This document shows, piece by piece, positions 4,530 to 10,500 of a DNA stretch of 10,500 nt (position 1 is the first letter of the stretch; each line of letters opens with the position of its first letter). A program made the position numbers and the translations under genes. The stretch comes from an uncultured Ruminococcus sp. (GTDB lineage: Bacteria; Bacillota; Clostridia; Oscillospirales; Ruminococcaceae), in contig CAMHUJ010000024.1 of NCBI GenBank assembly GCA_946188175.1, positions 1-10,500 on the forward strand, given 5' to 3'. The notes under the pieces are model-generated. The model was not told where the DNA came from and did not search any database. It saw only the letters and a program-made list of their open reading frames with translations.

Positions 4530-6176
4530 ATGATCCAGAAGCCTGAAATCTTTGTAACGCCGCAGATTTATTTTCCGAAGCTGTTTACTGCGGTCTCCAA
4601 AACAGTCCCGCATATTGAAATGACGGCAAAGGAAGCTGTTGCAGCAGGCTATTCGTTCCGCAAAAAGCGGCGCAGCATAAAGATCACCAATTACCACGGA
4701 AAACCGCACAAAAACCATATTATCCCGTATTTGATCGACGGGATGCCCGTGGATGAGCTCGGCAGGGAAGCCTTTCGTAACTGTACCTGCTGCATTATGC
4801 ACATTCACGGGAACATCCGCAGACTCGGCGAAGCTGTTTTCAAAGGCAGTACGATGTATAAAGTGATCTTCGAGGACGGTCTCACTTCATTGTCCGATTA
4901 TTTGTTTTCGGAATGCAGGATGCTGGAACAGGCCGAGCTGCCGCTCACCTTAAAGCATATCGGATACCGGTCATTTATATTCTGTAAAGGGCTGAAATAC
5001 ATCGAATTCCCGAAAAGCATCTGCGAGATTGAGAATCAGGCTTTCTATGCAAGCGGGCTTGAAGATTTCGCTGTCGAATGCCTTACGCCGGGCATCAACA
5101 ATGCAGATGCCTTTGAAGCACCTTTAATGAGTAACAATCAGGTCATCTGCACCTATCCTGATTCGTCGAATCTGACTGTTCTGCATGTCAGAGGCGGTCC
5201 GTTCAAATTCAAAGCGGATTCGGTCACATTCTGCCGGTGGTCTCTGCACAGCGACAGCATGGATCTTTCAGAATGCAAAACCGTCCGTTTTTACCGGAAT
5301 GCGGTTCGTGCTGAAAAGCCGCGGGATAAAGAGCATATGAGCTACGGTGTTTCTCCCTGTACAATCATACTTCCTGAACACAATGACTGCGAACAGCACT
5401 GTGCCTTTCCCAAACATGTAACAGGTGTCAATTATTTTCCGCAGAAGGACAGATTATATAAGAAGCCGTATGAGATCGGGTATGACAGCAAAGATGATAC
5501 CTGCATTATCACGCCGGTTGCAGATTTCTTTCCGCACCATACAATTCAGGAAGACTGCGAAAAGATTGTTGTCAAGGGGCGTGTGCATATAGACAGGAAT
5601 GCTGTAAACTGCCGAAATCTGAAAGAGATAACCTTTGAGGATTTCTGCCCCGAAGACAGGATATTTTCACTTCACTGCCGGAATCTGCGCAAGGTATCCT
5701 TCGATTGTCACGGACGAAAGGTCACAAGATTCATCCCGAACATGGAGCTGACATCATGGGATATCAATAAAATGCTGCTGATGACGTTTACGCCGTGTGC
5801 TGCACCGTGCGGAAACGGATTCAGACGTACATTCTATAACAGAGAGATCATAGATTCGTTTTTTCAATCTGAATTTGTCAGTTCAGACGATAATCAATGG
5901 GTCAAGCTGCTGCATGACAGCCTGTATCAGGCAGGCTGGATTCATAATCTTTCATATCAGCTGTCTTTCAGAGTGACAAGCAAGATCAAGGCTGTCATTG
6001 CAGTCGATGTACTGCGAAGCGACCGGCTCGACCATGAGCCGCCTGATGATATGTACGCTGATTTTCTCAGGACGCACCGCAGCTTCTGCCGTCAGTATTT
6101 CACAAAGATCAGCGGCAGATATCCCGAATATCTTGCGGCGTTTGAACAGATCATGCAGTGCAGCGGAAACGCATAA
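4530..6176 (+). CDS. Cytoplasmic BspA-like leucine-rich-repeat protein
   Basis: This is a 548-residue protein of unknown function. The N-terminal half (about 65-185) shows LRR_5/BspA-type units, with the recurring pattern of an aromatic or charged residue, G or F-x-x-C and I-x-x-I: for example L-G-R-E-A-F-R-N-C near 77, F-S-E-C-R-M-L near 126, and I-G-Y-R-S-F-I-F-C-K-G-L near 144. The middle (about 190-420) is Cys-rich and more divergent, with another weak repeat run near 385-430. The last 100 or so residues look helical, with no recognised domain. There is no signal peptide, lipobox or membrane segment, so it should stay in the cytoplasm, unlike most BspA-like proteins. The start at 4530 is preferred over ATG 4512, which lies almost on the terminator T tract, but the ribosome binding site (AAAGTGA) is weak for both. 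Codon use is less G+C-rich than in the neighbouring lipoproteins. Confidence 0.8.
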   Translation: MIQKPEIFVTPQIYFPKLFTAVSKTVPHIEMTAKEAVAAGYSFRKKRRSIKITNYHGKPHKNHIIPYLIDGMPVDELGREAFRNCTCCIMHIHGNIRRLGEAVFKGSTMYKVIFEDGLTSLSDYLFSECRMLEQAELPLTLKHIGYRSFIFCKGLKYIEFPKSICEIENQAFYASGLEDFAVECLTPGINNADAFEAPLMSNNQVICTYPDSSNLTVLHVRGGPFKFKADSVTFCRWSLHSDSMDLSECKTVRFYRNAVRAEKPRDKEHMSYGVSPCTIILPEHNDCEQHCAFPKHVTGVNYFPQKDRLYKKPYEIGYDSKDDTCIITPVADFFPHHTIQEDCEKIVVKGRVHIDRNAVNCRNLKEITFEDFCPEDRIFSLHCRNLRKVSFDCHGRKVTRFIPNMELTSWDINKMLLMTFTPCAAPCGNGFRRTFYNREIIDSFFQSEFVSSDDNQWVKLLHDSLYQAGWIHNLSYQLSFRVTSKIKAVIAVDVLRSDRLDHEPPDDMYADFLRTHRSFCRQYFTKISGRYPEYLAAFEQIMQCSGNA

Positions 6177-6193
6177 ACGTGCAAATCAAATGC

Positions 6194-6230
6194 AATCCCC
6201 TGCCGGTTCTTTCGTATCCGGTCGGGGATT
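6194..6230 (+). terminator. Probable terminator of the LRR gene
   Basis: A 13-bp stem with one mismatch and one G-T pair (arms 6194-6206 and 6218-6230) and an 11-base loop lies 17 bases after the LRR stop codon. The following bases, GTTACATTTT, are only moderately T-rich, so termination may be incomplete. Confidence 0.55.
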
Positions 6231-6324
6231 GTTACATTTTCGCCGGATTATTACATTCGTCCGCAGCGTCTGATACCGTCCGATTACAGTCCGGCAACAC
6301 GGCATTTACAATCCGATACATCGC

Positions 6325-6353
6325 TTGCATTTCATTCCGGTATCCGTTATACT
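6325..6353 (+). promoter_or_regulatory. Possible promoter of the downstream lipoprotein
   Basis: TATACT (6348-6353) is a good -10 element. Seventeen bases upstream TTGCAT (6325-6330) keeps only the TTG of a -35. The start would fall near 6360, leaving a leader of about 35 bases before the gene at 6396. Confidence 0.4.
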
Positions 6354-6395
6354 GAATACAACCAAAGCGTTTTTCGCAGAAAGGAATGAATTTAC

Positions 6396-7421
6396 ATGAA
6401 ATACAGATATATCACAATCCTGACCGCTGCACTTCTGCTGACCGGATGTGCAGCCGCACAGCAGACCGATCCCGCCGGAAATCTCACCGAGCAGACCGTG
6501 GAAACAACCGGTGCAGAAACCGATGCACCGATCACTGCACAGACCGTTACGCAGGCGGATATCACGCTGCCCGATCTCTCCGCATTCGGCATTGATACAG
6601 GTACCTTCTCTCCTGCCGATACGCCCTATACCATGACATATTGCGGTGATGAGATCGCCTATGACGGAGAAGCGCCGTCGGAAACCCTCTTTGCATATTA
6701 TAATCCGGAGCAGGATCGCCTGCTGTTTGATCAGTACGGCAGACTGGTCTCCTACGAGGCACATGAGCAGACTGCATGGCATATGAATCCGGATCCGGCT
6801 GCATATGAAACCGTTACCGATGACGAATCGCTCAAAACGACCGGTCCGAACGGCGAAACCGCCAAAGTGCTTCCGCCTGCCGCCGACAGTGAAGGAGACT
6901 ATATCGTAAGCAAACCGGAAAACAGTTTCATCGAACTGGACGACGGCCGCATTCTGCTCTCCAAAGATGCATACAATGCACCGATGCTCTCCGAGGATGA
7001 ATTCCGCAAAATCGCGGATGATCTGCTGGATGCCGTTGTGCCGGAGCGTGAAGCCTTCACTGAACGGGACGAGCATATCCTTGAACTGACAACAAGCCAG
7101 ACCTTTCTCCCGTGCAGCATCGGCATCACGCGCAGATACAATGATGATATCTGCGACAGCGCTTATGCCGAGCTGGACAACGACGGCCGTGTCATGCATT
7201 TCAGCATCGAATATGCCAATATCACCGATCTGTCCGTATCGGAGACACTCCGTGCAAAGGCAGAAGCCTATGCAGAAAAAATGTATTCCAGCAATCCGGA
7301 GATCGAGGAAATCAGCGGTCATTGCCGGAATATCGGCGGCACGGACTACGGCTGGTATACTGTCACATTCCTTTTCGGTGACGGCTACGGCTGCGACGAA
7401 ATCCTTGTCCGCGGAGACTGA
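6396..7421 (+). CDS. Lipoprotein of unknown function
   Basis: I do not recognise this 341-residue protein. The ribosome binding site AAGGA lies ten bases before the ATG. The signal peptide ends in the lipobox L-T-G-C (Cys18), so it should be lipidated and held on the outer face of the membrane. A Thr/Gln/Ala-rich linker runs from about 19 to 60. The mature domain (about 65-341) is acidic, mixes strands and helices, and contains an aromatic stretch near 85-130 (Y-Y-N-P-E, W-H-M-N-P). It ends in a compact segment with two cysteines (G-H-C-R-N and G-Y-G-C-D-E) that could form a disulfide. Signal peptide and linker style match the WG-repeat lipoprotein at the left of the window, but the mature domains show no resemblance. 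A single-gene unit is likely: its own promoter candidate lies upstream and a strong terminator follows. Confidence 0.85.
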   Translation: MKYRYITILTAALLLTGCAAAQQTDPAGNLTEQTVETTGAETDAPITAQTVTQADITLPDLSAFGIDTGTFSPADTPYTMTYCGDEIAYDGEAPSETLFAYYNPEQDRLLFDQYGRLVSYEAHEQTAWHMNPDPAAYETVTDDESLKTTGPNGETAKVLPPAADSEGDYIVSKPENSFIELDDGRILLSKDAYNAPMLSEDEFRKIADDLLDAVVPEREAFTERDEHILELTTSQTFLPCSIGITRRYNDDICDSAYAELDNDGRVMHFSIEYANITDLSVSETLRAKAEAYAEKMYSSNPEIEEISGHCRNIGGTDYGWYTVTFLFGDGYGCDEILVRGD

Positions 7422-7446
7422 CAGAAGGCAGAATCCCTGAATCGAA

Positions 7447-7487
7447 AAAGCCGCTCAATCAGCACTGTATGCTGATCGGGCGGCTTT
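7447..7487. terminator. Bidirectional terminator between convergent genes
   Basis: AAAGCCGC (7447-7454) pairs with GCGGCTTT (7480-7487), and inside it ATCAGCA (7458-7464) pairs with TGCTGAT (7470-7476) around a 5-base loop. On the minus strand the stem runs into TTTTT, serving upp; on the plus strand it ends in TTT, serving the lipoprotein. Confidence 0.88.
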
Positions 7488-7497
7488 CTGTATGCCT

Positions 7498-8130
7498 TTA
7501 TTTCGTGCCGAAGATGCGGTCGCCGGCATCGCCGAGACCCGGAACAATATACGCATCTTCATTGAGATGCTCATCGAGACAGCCGCAGTAAATGTCAATA
7601 TCCGGATGCGCTTTCTGCAAGGCTTTCAGTCCCTCCGGCGCTGCAATGATGCACATGAATTTGATCTGATTGCAGCCCTTGTCCTTGATGAACTGCACCG
7701 CCTGAATCGCCGAGCCGCCGGTCGCAAGCATTGGGTCCGGCAGAATCACAAGGCGGTCTTCGATCCCCTTGGGCAGCTTGCAGAAATACTCATGCGGCTC
7801 GTGCGTGACCTCATCGCGGTAGAGACCGATGTGTCCGACCTTCGCCGACGGCACCAGATTCAGGATGCCGTCCACCATGCCGAGACCGGCGCGCAGAATC
7901 GGAACAATCGCCAGCTTTTTGCCGGAGATCATCGGTACCTGTGCCGTTGTGATCGGCGTCTTGACCTCGACAAGCTCCGTCGGCAGATCGCGCATCGCCT
8001 CATACCCCATGAGCATCGCAATTTCACTGACGAGAATACGGAAATCGCGGGTGCCGGTGTGCTCATCGCGCAGCAGCGAAATCTTGTGCTGAATCAGCGG
8101 ATGATCGAGAATTACTGTAGTTGCCATCAT
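7498..8130 (-). CDS. upp: Uracil phosphoribosyltransferase
   Basis: Upp joins uracil to PRPP to give UMP and pyrophosphate, the key step of uracil salvage, in the cytoplasm. The 210-residue product is the usual length. The PRPP-binding loop is seen as D-P-M-L-A-T-G-G-S (about 132-140), the flexible R-A-G-L-G-M-V-D-G segment lies upstream of it, and the C-terminal uracil-binding signature reads Y-I-V-P-G-L-G-D-A-G-D-R. The first of two consecutive ATG codons (8130) is chosen because AAGGA sits seven bases before it. The permease gene upstream on the same strand supplies the substrate. A promoter candidate precedes upp, so it may be transcribed both alone and with the permease. Confidence 0.97.
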   Translation of the reverse strand: MMATTVILDHPLIQHKISLLRDEHTGTRDFRILVSEIAMLMGYEAMRDLPTELVEVKTPITTAQVPMISGKKLAIVPILRAGLGMVDGILNLVPSAKVGHIGLYRDEVTHEPHEYFCKLPKGIEDRLVILPDPMLATGGSAIQAVQFIKDKGCNQIKFMCIIAAPEGLKALQKAHPDIDIYCGCLDEHLNEDAYIVPGLGDAGDRIFGTK

Positions 8131-8158
8131 TGAATCTTCCTTTCAGTTTATGAAATAT

Positions 8159-8186
8159 AATATAACCGGTTTGATACTGTTATGAA
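8159..8186 (-). promoter_or_regulatory. Possible upp promoter
   Basis: On the minus strand TTCATA (8186-8181; four of six) is spaced 16 bases from TATATT (8164-8159). An alternative -10, TATTAT, overlaps it. The palindrome AACCGGTT (8164-8171) lies beside the -10. Confidence 0.4.
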
Positions 8187-8207
8187 CCGTAGCGGCGGGA
8201 TTGCCGA

Positions 8208-8248
8208 GTCAAAATCACCGGTCACGCAGATGAATGTCAAAATCGCCG
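8208..8248. repeat. Direct repeat inside a large inverted repeat, permease-upp gap
   Basis: GTCAAAATCACCG (8208-8220) and GTCAAAATCGCCG (8236-8248) differ at one base and start 28 bases apart. The pair lies within an outer inverted repeat, GCGGCG at 8192-8197 against CGCCGC at 8244-8249. I find no standard terminator for the permease gene here, because no T tract follows. Confidence 0.4.
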
Positions 8249-8265
8249 CACAAAACATATCCTGT

Positions 8266-9741
8266 TTACTTCTTCTTTTTCTTCTTATGGTGATTGTTGT
8301 GTTGCTGCTTCTGTGCCGGAGCGGATTTCACCGCAGCAGCCGCCTTGACCGGTTCCGCAGGGGCTTCCTCCTTCGCTTTGGAGAGCATCCGGTTTGTCAG
8401 GATGCCGAGAATCAGTGCCGTCGCAATTTCGGTGATTGTCACCGAACCGAAATGCAGGCTCAGTCCGCCGATGCCGCTGATGAGAATGACGGAGGCGGTA
8501 AACAGATTGCGGTTATTGCCGAGATCAACACCTTGCAGCATCTTCAGACCGGAGACTGCGATAAAGCCGTACAGCGCGATGCAAACACCGCCCATGACAC
8601 ATGCCGGAATCGAATCGACAAACGCAACCAGCGGCGTAATAAACGAGAACAGGATGCAGCCGATTGCCGCCGCGAAAATCGTCAGCGTGGAAGCATTGCC
8701 GGTGATCGCCACGCAGGCAATGGATTCACCGTAGGTCGTATTCGGGCAGCCGCCGAAGAATGCACCCGCCATAGAGCCGATGCCGTCGCCGAGCAGCGTC
8801 CGCGTCAGACCCGGCGTTTCGAGCAGGTCTCTGCCGATGATCGAGGACAGGTTCTTATGATCGGCGACATGCTCCGCAAACACCACGAATGCGACCGGAA
8901 CATACGCCGCGAAGATCGTTGCAAAATAGGATGCGGAAAATTCACCGGTGCCGCGCAGCGCTTCCGCAAAGGTCAGGTGCGGCAGGCTGAAAAATGTATT
9001 GACCGTCACGGCGCCGTCTGCAAGCATGTAATTTGAAAATACGCTGAAATCGACGATTTTCAGTGCGTCAATGCCTGCGGAATATCCGATTGCCGTCAGG
9101 ATCGCCGCAGCAAGATAACCCGCGAGAATACCGAGAATGAACGGGATCAGCTTCATCATCTTTTTGCCGTAGGTCGAGCAGAGCATGACCGTTGCAAGCG
9201 TGATCAGTCCGCAGATGATCGCCGCATACGGAGAGGCTGCCGGAACGCTTTCGCCCGTATCGCTGAGGATGCTGACATCGCCCTTCTGCAAATCGCCGAC
9301 CGCATTTCCCGCAAGCGACAGTCCGATGATCGCAACCGTCGGACCGATCACGACGGGCGGCATCAGCCGATTGAGCCAGCCGACGCCCGCTGCCTTGATA
9401 ATCAGCGCGATCAGGACGTATACAAGCCCCGCCAGCGCTGCACCGAGAATCAGACCGAGCATACCGAGCTGCATCGAAACACCGCCTGCAAATGCGGCTG
9501 CCATAGAGCCGAGAAATGCAAACGATGAGCCGAGAAATACAGGGCTCTTCCGCTGCGTGAACAGCAGATAGACAATCGTGCCGACACCGGCGCCGAACAT
9601 CGCTGCGGCAGGCGTCAGACCGTTTCCGATGATCATCGGCACGGCAATCGTCGCCGCGAGAATCGCCAGCATCTGCTGGAGTGCGAACACAACGAGCTTG
9701 CCGCCCTGCGGTTTGTCCGCAATGTCATAGGTGAGCTTCAT
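8266..9741 (-). CDS. uraA: Uracil permease, NCS2 family
   Basis: The protein imports uracil by proton symport across the cytoplasmic membrane. The 491 residues carry about fourteen hydrophobic segments and NCS2 hallmarks: Q-Q-M-L-A near 22, S-P-V-F-L-G-S-S-F-A-F near 75, P-P-V-V-I-G-P-T near 130, F-A-E-H near 288 and N-T-T-Y-G-E-S near 335. Glu290 and Glu339 are 49 residues apart, the same separation as the uracil-binding Glu241 and Glu290 of E. coli UraA, which favours uracil over xanthine as substrate. The start at 9741 follows AAGGAGG by six bases. The C terminus has an extra Ala/Lys/Gln-rich tail ending in H-N-N-H-H and six lysines, absent from typical family members. It precedes upp on the same strand and has an attenuator in its leader. 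The symbol pyrP is used for the same function in Bacillus. Confidence 0.93.
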   Translation of the reverse strand: MKLTYDIADKPQGGKLVVFALQQMLAILAATIAVPMIIGNGLTPAAAMFGAGVGTIVYLLFTQRKSPVFLGSSFAFLGSMAAAFAGGVSMQLGMLGLILGAALAGLVYVLIALIIKAAGVGWLNRLMPPVVIGPTVAIIGLSLAGNAVGDLQKGDVSILSDTGESVPAASPYAAIICGLITLATVMLCSTYGKKMMKLIPFILGILAGYLAAAILTAIGYSAGIDALKIVDFSVFSNYMLADGAVTVNTFFSLPHLTFAEALRGTGEFSASYFATIFAAYVPVAFVVFAEHVADHKNLSSIIGRDLLETPGLTRTLLGDGIGSMAGAFFGGCPNTTYGESIACVAITGNASTLTIFAAAIGCILFSFITPLVAFVDSIPACVMGGVCIALYGFIAVSGLKMLQGVDLGNNRNLFTASVILISGIGGLSLHFGSVTITEIATALILGILTNRMLSKAKEEAPAEPVKAAAAVKSAPAQKQQHNNHHKKKKKK

Positions 9742-9855
9742 ACACATCCTCCTTTTTCCGCGGCAGAAAAAATGCCCTGTCTCTTGCAGACAAGGCAGCC
9801 GCGGCGGCTGAGGGTATGTGCGATGCTTGTCTGCACCGGGATACGCCGCATGATT
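9742..9855 (-). promoter_or_regulatory. Three-hairpin attenuator leader of the uracil permease
   Basis: The leader (about 114 bases) contains mutually exclusive helices. First, CGGTGC-AGACAA-GCATCG (9838-9821) is a 6-bp hairpin. Second, TGCAGACAAG (9835-9826) is perfectly complementary to CTTGTCTGCA (9794-9785), a 10-bp antiterminator. Third, the terminator at 9796-9767 uses the same bases. Between them CAGCCG-CCG-CGGCTG forms a separate hairpin. The first helix would block the antiterminator and so favour termination. The gene context suggests pyrimidine control, but the PyrR-binding consensus I know from Bacillus is not visible. Confidence 0.7.
9767..9796 (-). terminator. Leader (attenuator) terminator before uraA
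   Basis: On the minus strand GCCTTGTCT (9796-9788), a 5-base loop and AGACAGGGC (9782-9774) form a fully paired 9-bp stem with one G-U, followed by A and six T residues (9772-9767). It lies between the promoter and the permease ribosome binding site. Confidence 0.85.
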
Positions 9856-9861
9856 AGTTTC

Positions 9862-9890
9862 ATTATACCCGACGATTCTGCGTTTGTCAA
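9862..9890 (-). promoter_or_regulatory. uraA promoter, perfect consensus
   Basis: On the minus strand TTGACA (9890-9885), a 17-base spacer and TATAAT (9867-9862) match consensus throughout. Such a strong promoter upstream of a leader terminator fits control by attenuation rather than initiation. Confidence 0.92.
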
Positions 9891-10022
9891 GCGTTTTCGC
9901 AATATTTCGCATACGAAAAAATGCGGGTTCCGGTCCGCACAGTGTTTTCTTTGTATCTGCGGAGGAATTCCGTTTCTGCATATGAAATATCTTCCGGCAG
10001 CGGCGGAATTCAGAATATTCAC
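9891..10022. other. Non-coding gap between divergent promoters
   Basis: No gene is supported here. It holds GCG-TTTT-CGC (9891-9900), the dyad TTTCG-CATA-CGAAA (9905-9918) and the stem TGCGG/CCGCA (about 9922-9939). Any of these could be an operator for uraA or the aconitase gene, but none matches a site I know. Confidence 0.35.
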
Positions 10023-10052
10023 TTGACAAAATGCCCCCTTTGGGTGTAAAAT
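10023..10052 (+). promoter_or_regulatory. Promoter of the aconitase gene
   Basis: A perfect TTGACA (10023-10028) is followed after 18 bases by TAAAAT (10047-10052; five of six). An alternative -10, TATAAG at 10052, would need a 23-base spacer. The start would be near 10059, about 30 bases before the ATG. Confidence 0.7.
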
Positions 10053-10090
10053 ATAAGAGTATATTTATGCATGAAAGGCAGGAATCCAAA

Positions 10091-10500
10091 ATGGGACTCA
10101 CAATGACGGAAAAAATCCTCTCTGCACATCTCGTAGAGGGTGAACTGATCCGCGGCACGGAAATCGGCATCCGCATCGACCAGACGCTGACGCAGGATGC
10201 AACCGGCACAATGGCTTATCTCGAATTCGAGGCAATGGGCGTACCGCGCGTCCGCACCGAGCGCTCTGTCGCTTATATCGACCACAATACTCTCCAGAAC
10301 GGCTTTGAAAACGCAGACGATCACCGCTTCATCGGCAGCTGCGCAAAGAAGCACGGTCTGTTCTTCTCCCGTCCCGGCAACGGCATCTGTCATCAGGTGC
10401 ATCTGGAGCGCTTCGGCATTCCGGGCAAGACCCTGATCGGCTCCGATTCCCATACCCCGACCGGCGGCGGTCTCGGTATGCTCGCAATCGGCGCAGGCGG
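10091..10500 (+). CDS. acn: Aconitate hydratase, N-terminal part
   Basis: Aconitase interconverts citrate and isocitrate through cis-aconitate using a [4Fe-4S] cluster in the cytoplasm. The window holds the first 136 codons and the frame is open at the right edge. The start at 10091 has AGGA seven bases upstream. Visible family motifs are M-T-E-K-I-L near the N terminus, Y-I-D-H-N-T (about 62-67), S-R-P-G-N-G-I-C-H-Q-V-H-L-E (about 93-106) and the S-D-S-H-T-P-T-G-G-G segment (about 118-127), followed by M-L-A-I-G-A-G-G. These fit aconitase better than the related isopropylmalate dehydratase large subunit (LeuC). The three cluster-ligating cysteines lie beyond the window, so they cannot be checked. 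Confidence 0.93.
   Translation, partial: MGLTMTEKILSAHLVEGELIRGTEIGIRIDQTLTQDATGTMAYLEFEAMGVPRVRTERSVAYIDHNTLQNGFENADDHRFIGSCAKKHGLFFSRPGNGICHQVHLERFGIPGKTLIGSDSHTPTGGGLGMLAIGAG

Noticed and set aside
6231..6310. Four TTACA pentamers near CCG motifs upstream of the second lipoprotein
   Set aside because: Spacing is irregular (19, 33 and 22 bases) and the motif is short, so chance is a sufficient explanation.
6306..7322. A 338-codon open frame on the minus strand opposite the second lipoprotein
   Set aside because: The plus-strand frame has a signal peptide, lipobox and ribosome binding site; the antisense product is Cys/Ile/Gly-rich shadow sequence.
9742..10022. Small minus-strand frames between uraA and the aconitase gene, including an N-terminal extension of the permease
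   Set aside because: They cross the promoter and attenuator, lack ribosome binding sites, and the permease start at 9741 has AAGGAGG at ideal spacing.

Overview
The window reads as an ordinary chromosomal stretch of a Gram-positive clostridial bacterium of moderate G+C, most like Ruminococcus/Oscillospiraceae. This is inferred from the rpsO-pnp pair, LTGC-type lipoproteins with Thr-rich linkers, a WG-repeat protein, a BspA-like leucine-rich-repeat protein, strong AAGGAGG ribosome binding sites and consensus sigma-A promoters. No mobile element, CRISPR array or phage gene is visible.

Layout, left to right. A WG-repeat lipoprotein (minus) lies behind the intrinsic terminator of pnp (minus). 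Upstream of pnp is rpsO (minus), with its own promoter, structured leader and terminator. A divergent, gene-free region (about 4200-4530) follows. It holds three TGAAC boxes phased by 11 bp, a nested inverted repeat and a perfect consensus promoter. That promoter starts a short plus-strand transcription unit with no convincing protein-coding capacity: a miniature cloverleaf, one base, a 73-nt degenerate tRNA-Asp-like fold, then a strong intrinsic terminator. A cytoplasmic leucine-rich-repeat protein (plus) begins 21 bases after that terminator, followed by an orphan lipoprotein (plus). A bidirectional terminator separates it from upp (minus). Upstream of upp is a uracil permease of the NCS2 family (minus), preceded by a perfect consensus promoter and a three-hairpin transcription attenuator. 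The 5' end of an aconitase gene (plus) runs off the right edge.

Functionally, rpsO-pnp supplies ribosomal protein S15 and polynucleotide phosphorylase. The permease and Upp form a uracil import and salvage unit (uracil in, then UMP from PRPP). Aconitase belongs to the citrate branch of central metabolism. The two lipoproteins and the LRR protein have no assignable role.

The most unusual content is regulatory RNA: the tandem tRNA-like transcript, the permease attenuator, the pnp leader hairpin whose single non-Watson-Crick position in the inner stem is a G-U pair only on the RNA strand, and an rpsO leader that can pair with its own Shine-Dalgarno. All structures were folded by eye.
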